NCBI GenBank assembly: GCA_030602145.1
Contig: JAUWAH010000075.1
Span: 1-8,490 of the forward strand
Length of the DNA: 8,490 nt
Direction: 5' to 3'
Origin: Desulfobulbus sp.
GTDB taxonomy: Bacteria; Desulfobacterota; Desulfobulbia; Desulfobulbales; Desulfobulbaceae
Shown: positions 5,527 to 8,490 of the stretch, one piece after another
Layout: each line of letters starts with the position of its first letter
How positions within the stretch are numbered: the stretch's first letter is position 1
Made by a program: the position numbers and the translations under genes
The notes under the pieces: model-generated
Databases searched by the model: none
Told to the model about the DNA's origin: nothing
Seen by the model: only the letters and a program-made list of their open reading frames with translations

Positions 5527-6344
5527 TCGCCGGCGCCCGGTACGCTCTTTGGCATAAACGGGCCGGGCTCCTGGCCATGGTGCTGTTCGTCGGCGCCCTC
5601 CTGTCCCTGGGAGATGCTCTGGTCGGTGGTCTCGGCGGTTCCCGGGGCCTCATCGAACTCATCCCCGAGAGCCACTATGCGATCAGCGGCCCGATGCCGG
5701 CCCGCACCGAATTCATCAAGGACTTCGTCATCGAGGGAGAACCTGCGGACGGTTCGGTCCGGCTTCTTCCGGAAAAAGTGTTCACCGGCTATTGGCTCGG
5801 CGGCTCCATGTGGCGCGGCCATATCGTCGTGGATACGTTCGCCCGCGAAGGCCAGTTCGTCATCAAGGTGAAAGACAAGTTCGGTGAAAAACAAAACCCG
5901 GCCCTGGTCTTCACCATCAAGGTGTGGCCCGATGAGGCCAGCCTTAACGCCAACTCCCCCTCCTTCCTGACCCGAAAGACGGGCAGAAGTCCGTATTTCT
6001 TCGTCATCGGCCTGGTCGTCTGCGGTTGCCTCGCCGCCGTCGCCAATTTCATCCTGGGACGGCTCTGGGCCCGACACCTTGCCGTGCACCACTGTGGCGA
6101 GATTTTCAAGCTGCGACGGACTCAGTTGGGCACTGAAATCACCTTCGAATTTCACGGCGGCGGTATCCTGCGACCCGGCATGGAGGGTGACATCTACCGG
6201 TCGTCGGGAGAACACCTGAGCACGGCCACCATTTCTCGCTCCGATCACGGTGAAGTGGTGATGCTGGTCAATGAACCCGAGCGTGTCCGCCTGGGGGACG
6301 TCGCCTGCATCTCCCTAAAAACCGAAGAGATTACCTCTGGCTGA
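5523..6344 (+). CDS. Membrane protein with periplasmic domain and cytoplasmic tail, unknown function
   Basis: This 273-residue protein begins at the ATG in the ATGA overlap with the preceding gene; no separate ribosome site is visible, which fits translational coupling. Membrane segment 1 (about 14-38) is followed by a periplasmic region (about 39-156) with LIELIPESHYAISGPMPA and a beta-rich stretch (VFTGYWLGGSMWRGHIVVD, FVIKVKDKFGEKQNPALVFT). Membrane segment 2 (about 157-179) follows, then a cytoplasmic-side domain (180-273), also beta-rich. The periplasmic part resembles a small Ig-like or adaptor domain, but this is impression only. It has no enzyme motif that I can see. The context suggests an assembly or regulatory subunit of the permease system. 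The frame is open further upstream (to 5244), but that part overlaps the preceding gene in another frame and is not coding. Confidence 0.82.
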   Translation: MIAGARYALWHKRAGLLAMVLFVGALLSLGDALVGGLGGSRGLIELIPESHYAISGPMPARTEFIKDFVIEGEPADGSVRLLPEKVFTGYWLGGSMWRGHIVVDTFAREGQFVIKVKDKFGEKQNPALVFTIKVWPDEASLNANSPSFLTRKTGRSPYFFVIGLVVCGCLAAVANFILGRLWARHLAVHHCGEIFKLRRTQLGTEITFEFHGGGILRPGMEGDIYRSSGEHLSTATISRSDHGEVVMLVNEPERVRLGDVACISLKTEEITSG

Positions 6345-6370
6345 GCCCGCCGCCCCGAAAGGAAAAAGAA

Positions 6371-6399
6371 TTGACAAGCAATGCCCTGCTTTGTAGGGA
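6371..6399 (+). promoter_or_regulatory. Weak candidate sigma-70-type promoter before the kinase gene
   Basis: A perfect -35 hexamer TTGACA (6371-6376) is followed at 17 bases by TAGGGA (6394-6399), which is a poor -10 match. It lies in the 217-base gap upstream of the histidine kinase gene, the only large gap in the rightward series. It may give the kinase/regulator pair its own expression. If used, transcription would start inside the possible 56-codon ORF at 6381. Confidence 0.25.
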
Positions 6400-6551
6400 T
6401 TACTGTCGCGTATCAGGCGGAAGGCAGTCTTGAGGGGACCTGCGACGGCGAACGCCAAGGGTATGCGATGCATTCCTTCAGTGGAGCACGTTCATTTTAC
6501 CTCTTCCGATCGAACAGCGGAGCGCAAATTTACGTGAAGAAACTGGCGTAA
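6381..6551 (+). CDS. Possible 56-codon small ORF before the kinase gene
   Basis: An uninterrupted ATG-to-TAA frame of 56 codons (MPCFVGITVAYQAEGSLEGT at its start, ending YVKKLA) fills most of the gap. Its TAA overlaps the kinase's ribosome site (TAAGGAG), a layout typical of coupled genes. Against it: there is no good ribosome site at its start (AAAGGA is about 17 bases away), its third-position GC is lower than that of its neighbours, and an open frame this long occurs by chance fairly often. No membrane segment or known motif is seen. Confidence 0.2.
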   Translation: MPCFVGITVAYQAEGSLEGTCDGERQGYAMHSFSGARSFYLFRSNSGAQIYVKKLA

Positions 6552-6561
6552 GGAGACTACC

Positions 6562-8253
6562 ATGGAAAGGAACTATCGAAAACTCTGGTGGCAGCACTGG
6601 CTGGCCATCGTCTGTTTTTCCGTGGTGCCTCTGCTCTTTGTCAATATTTCTCTCTATCTGCTTTTCGATCGGATCTACACGGAAAAAGTCACCGAAACCC
6701 TCCGCAACAGCGCCGAGAACCGTCGCGACGCCATCGATCTGTTCTTCAACGAACGCATTGCCCAACTGTATACCGTCGCCAACACCAACACATTCGAGCA
6801 ACTCACCGACGAAACCTATCTCACCAGAGTTTTTGAAATCATGCATGCCAAGTCCAACACCTACATGGACATCGGCATCATCGACAGCGAGGGCCGCCAC
6901 CTCTCCTACGTGGGTCCCTTTTATGAGCTGCTCAAGCAGGTCAACTACAAGAACGAACCCTGGTTCAACGCCGTCCGGGCCAACGGCATCTTCATCAGCG
7001 ACATCTTCATGGGCTATCGCAAGGTCCCCCATTTCATCATCGCGGTCATGGTCAGGGACAAGAGCAGCTCCTGGATACTCAGGGTGACGATCAACCTGAA
7101 GAACATCGACGATATCGTGCAGAAAGCCTGGATCGGCAAATTGAGCGATGCCTTTGTGGTCAACAGTGAAAACGCTTTGCAGACCAAACCCCGCTTCGGC
7201 GGCGATTACCTCGAAACCCCCACCTTTCCCGAGTTTGTCTCCGATTCCTTCAAAGCACACTCCTATCCCGATTTTTCCTCCATCGCCACCACCAGGGTGG
7301 AAAGGATCGACTATGACGGCGTCGACGCTTTTTTTGCCGCCGTGCGCGTTCACAACACCAAATGGGTGCTGGTGATCAAGGAAAGCCCCGATGAGATCCT
7401 TTCACCCTTGCTCAAAGGCAAGTACTGGATGGTCTTCTTCACCGGCCTCGGCCTGACCATCATCGGAACCGGAGCGGCCCTGTTCACCAACACCCTGATC
7501 AACCGAATCAAGGAAACCGACCGGGAGAACGCGACCAACTCCGACATGCTCCTCCAGGCCAACAAGATGATAGCGCTCTCCAAGATGGCCGCCGGAATAG
7601 CCCACGAGGTCAACAACCCCTTGGCTGCCATCGCCGAGAAGGCCGGATGGATGAAAGACCTGCTGGCTGAGGAGGACATCGCCGCCAGCCCGAATTTCTC
7701 CGAATTCAACGAATCGGTCGATAAAATCGAACAGCATGTCGCACGGGCGCGCAAGATCATCCACAACCTGCTCGGCTTCGCCCGCCGGATGGAACCTGCC
7801 AAGGAAAAGATCAATATCCATAACCTCCTGGAAGAAACCACCGGTTTCCTTGAAAATGAAGCACGGTATGTTAACATCCGCTTCGTCAAGGAATACGGGG
7901 ACAATGTGCCGGTCATCACCAGCGATCTCTCCCAGATCCAGCAGGTGGTGCTCAATCTCCTCAACAACGCCATCGACGCCATCGGTCACGACGGGACCAT
8001 CACCGTGTCCACCTGTTATCACCAAAAAACCGATGAAATTGAAATTGACCTCGCCGACACCGGGCCGGGTATTCCGGAAAGCGAGCTGAACAAAATTTTC
8101 GATCCGTTCTTCACCACCAAGGAAGTCGGCAAGGGAACCGGCCTCGGTCTTTCGATCTCCTACAGCATCATCGAAAAGCTGGGCGGAAAAATCAGGGTGC
8201 AGAGCAAGGTAGGCGAGGGAACGGTCTTCACCATTCTCCTGCCCAAACACTAA
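6562..8253 (+). CDS. Membrane sensor histidine kinase with Cache-type periplasmic domain
   Basis: This 563-residue kinase is probably the sensor for the response regulator that follows. Membrane segment 1 (about 12-34) is followed by a large periplasmic sensor (about 35-286) of double-Cache type; [21 protein letters not shown] (129-149) is the characteristic region. Membrane segment 2 (about 288-310) is followed by a short linker with no clear HAMP or PAS domain. Then comes the dimerisation/phosphoacceptor domain, with His348 in the H box ([13 protein letters not shown]). The ATP-binding domain has an N box ([15 protein letters not shown], 460-474), G1 DTGPGIP (499-505), F box FDPFFTTK (513-520) and G2 GKGTGLGL (523-530). 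All key residues are present, so it should be active. The layout resembles DctB-like/NtrB-type kinases, whose partners are often sigma-54 activators. The start has AGGAG (6551-6555) six bases upstream. Confidence 0.94.
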   Translation: MERNYRKLWWQHWLAIVCFSVVPLLFVNISLYLLFDRIYTEKVTETLRNSAENRRDAIDLFFNERIAQLYTVANTNTFEQLTDETYLTRVFEIMHAKSNTYMDIGIIDSEGRHLSYVGPFYELLKQVNYKNEPWFNAVRANGIFISDIFMGYRKVPHFIIAVMVRDKSSSWILRVTINLKNIDDIVQKAWIGKLSDAFVVNSENALQTKPRFGGDYLETPTFPEFVSDSFKAHSYPDFSSIATTRVERIDYDGVDAFFAAVRVHNTKWVLVIKESPDEILSPLLKGKYWMVFFTGLGLTIIGTGAALFTNTLINRIKETDRENATNSDMLLQANKMIALSKMAAGIAHEVNNPLAAIAEKAGWMKDLLAEEDIAASPNFSEFNESVDKIEQHVARARKIIHNLLGFARRMEPAKEKINIHNLLEETTGFLENEARYVNIRFVKEYGDNVPVITSDLSQIQQVVLNLLNNAIDAIGHDGTITVSTCYHQKTDEIEIDLADTGPGIPESELNKIFDPFFTTKEVGKGTGLGLSISYSIIEKLGGKIRVQSKVGEGTVFTILLPKH

Positions 8254-8261
8254 GGAACACA

Positions 8262-8490
8262 ATGGATTCATTGCGGGTATTGATTGTAGACGACGAGGAC
8301 GATTTCCGGGAGACCATTGTCAAACGGTTGAATGCGCGGAAAATCCAGGCCGAGGGCGCAGCCAGCGGCATCAAGGCCCTCCAGGTGCTGGAAGGCAAGG
8401 ATTTCGATGTCATCGTTCTGGATGTCAAGATGCCGGACATGGACGGGATCGAAACCCTCCGCCATATCAAGAAGTTGAAGCCGGAAATCG
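8262..8490 (+). CDS. Response regulator, N-terminal receiver domain (3' end outside window)
   Basis: Only the first 76 residues are present; the gene runs off the right edge. They form most of a CheY-like receiver: the acidic pair Asp10-Asp11 (LIVDDEDDF) and the phosphoacceptor Asp54 in VIVLDVKMPDMDG. The conserved Thr/Ser and Lys of the second half lie beyond the window. The start is eight bases after the kinase stop, and the ribosome site AAGGA (8252-8256) overlaps that stop, so kinase and regulator are translationally linked and very likely a cognate pair. The output domain cannot be seen. It could be a stand-alone receiver (the DVU0145-like position suggests a response regulator here) or an NtrC-type activator. 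Confidence 0.9.
   Translation, partial: MDSLRVLIVDDEDDFRETIVKRLNARKIQAEGAASGIKALQVLEGKDFDVIVLDVKMPDMDGIETLRHIKKLKPEI

Noticed and set aside
5406..6248. 280-codon minus-strand open frame opposite the two membrane-protein genes
   Set aside because: It is an antisense shadow with an Asp/Gly/His-rich composition. The plus-strand frames have membrane segments, a ribosome site and the ATGA coupling.
6345..6561. Possible riboswitch (for example cyclic-di-GMP type) in the gap before the kinase
   Set aside because: I could not match a known riboswitch core, and only short, weak stems were found.
7402..8271. 289-codon minus-strand open frame opposite the histidine kinase
   Set aside because: It is the antisense shadow of the conserved kinase core and has no family motifs of its own.

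Overview
The window looks like part of the chromosome of a moderately GC-rich Gram-negative bacterium, most likely a member of the Desulfobacterota (former Deltaproteobacteria). The reasons are the lipobox lipoprotein, the Cache-type sensors, a sigma-54 activator facing a good -24/-12 element, and a gene order (small membrane protein, TauE/SafE permease, lipoprotein, small membrane protein, membrane protein, response regulator) that, from memory, resembles the DVU0150-DVU0145 cluster of Desulfovibrio vulgaris. The assignment is inference from reading, not from a database search.

Layout. Positions 1-335 hold no gene. They carry two copies of a palindromic REP/MITE-like element, in opposite orientation, just beyond the 3' end of the first gene. 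Positions 336-2879 (minus strand) encode an 847-residue membrane-anchored sigma-54 activator with a periplasmic Cache-like sensor, a HAMP-like linker, an AAA+ domain with a non-consensus GAFSDA loop, and a winged-helix C-terminus instead of the usual Fis-type HTH. Positions 2880-3213 are a divergent control region. It has GCGCAA repeats, a near-consensus sigma-54 promoter pointing right, and a long leader with two hairpins.

From 3214 onward everything reads rightward: a 98-residue small membrane protein, a 351-residue TauE/SafE-type permease, a 205-residue lipoprotein (probably the DUF4881 type), a 73-residue two-helix membrane protein, and a 273-residue protein with two membrane segments that starts in an ATGA overlap. 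After a 217-base gap, which may hold a 56-codon ORF, come a 563-residue Cache-type histidine kinase and a response regulator cut off by the window edge.

Working model (inference): the divergent sigma-54 activator senses a periplasmic signal directly and switches on the permease operon. The lipoprotein and the small membrane proteins are accessory parts of an envelope-associated transport system for an anion, possibly sulfite, sulfonate or another sulfur compound. The downstream kinase/regulator pair adds a second sensory input. What is transported, and what the four accessory proteins do, cannot be read from the sequence. This uncharacterised but coherent cluster is the most interesting content of the window.
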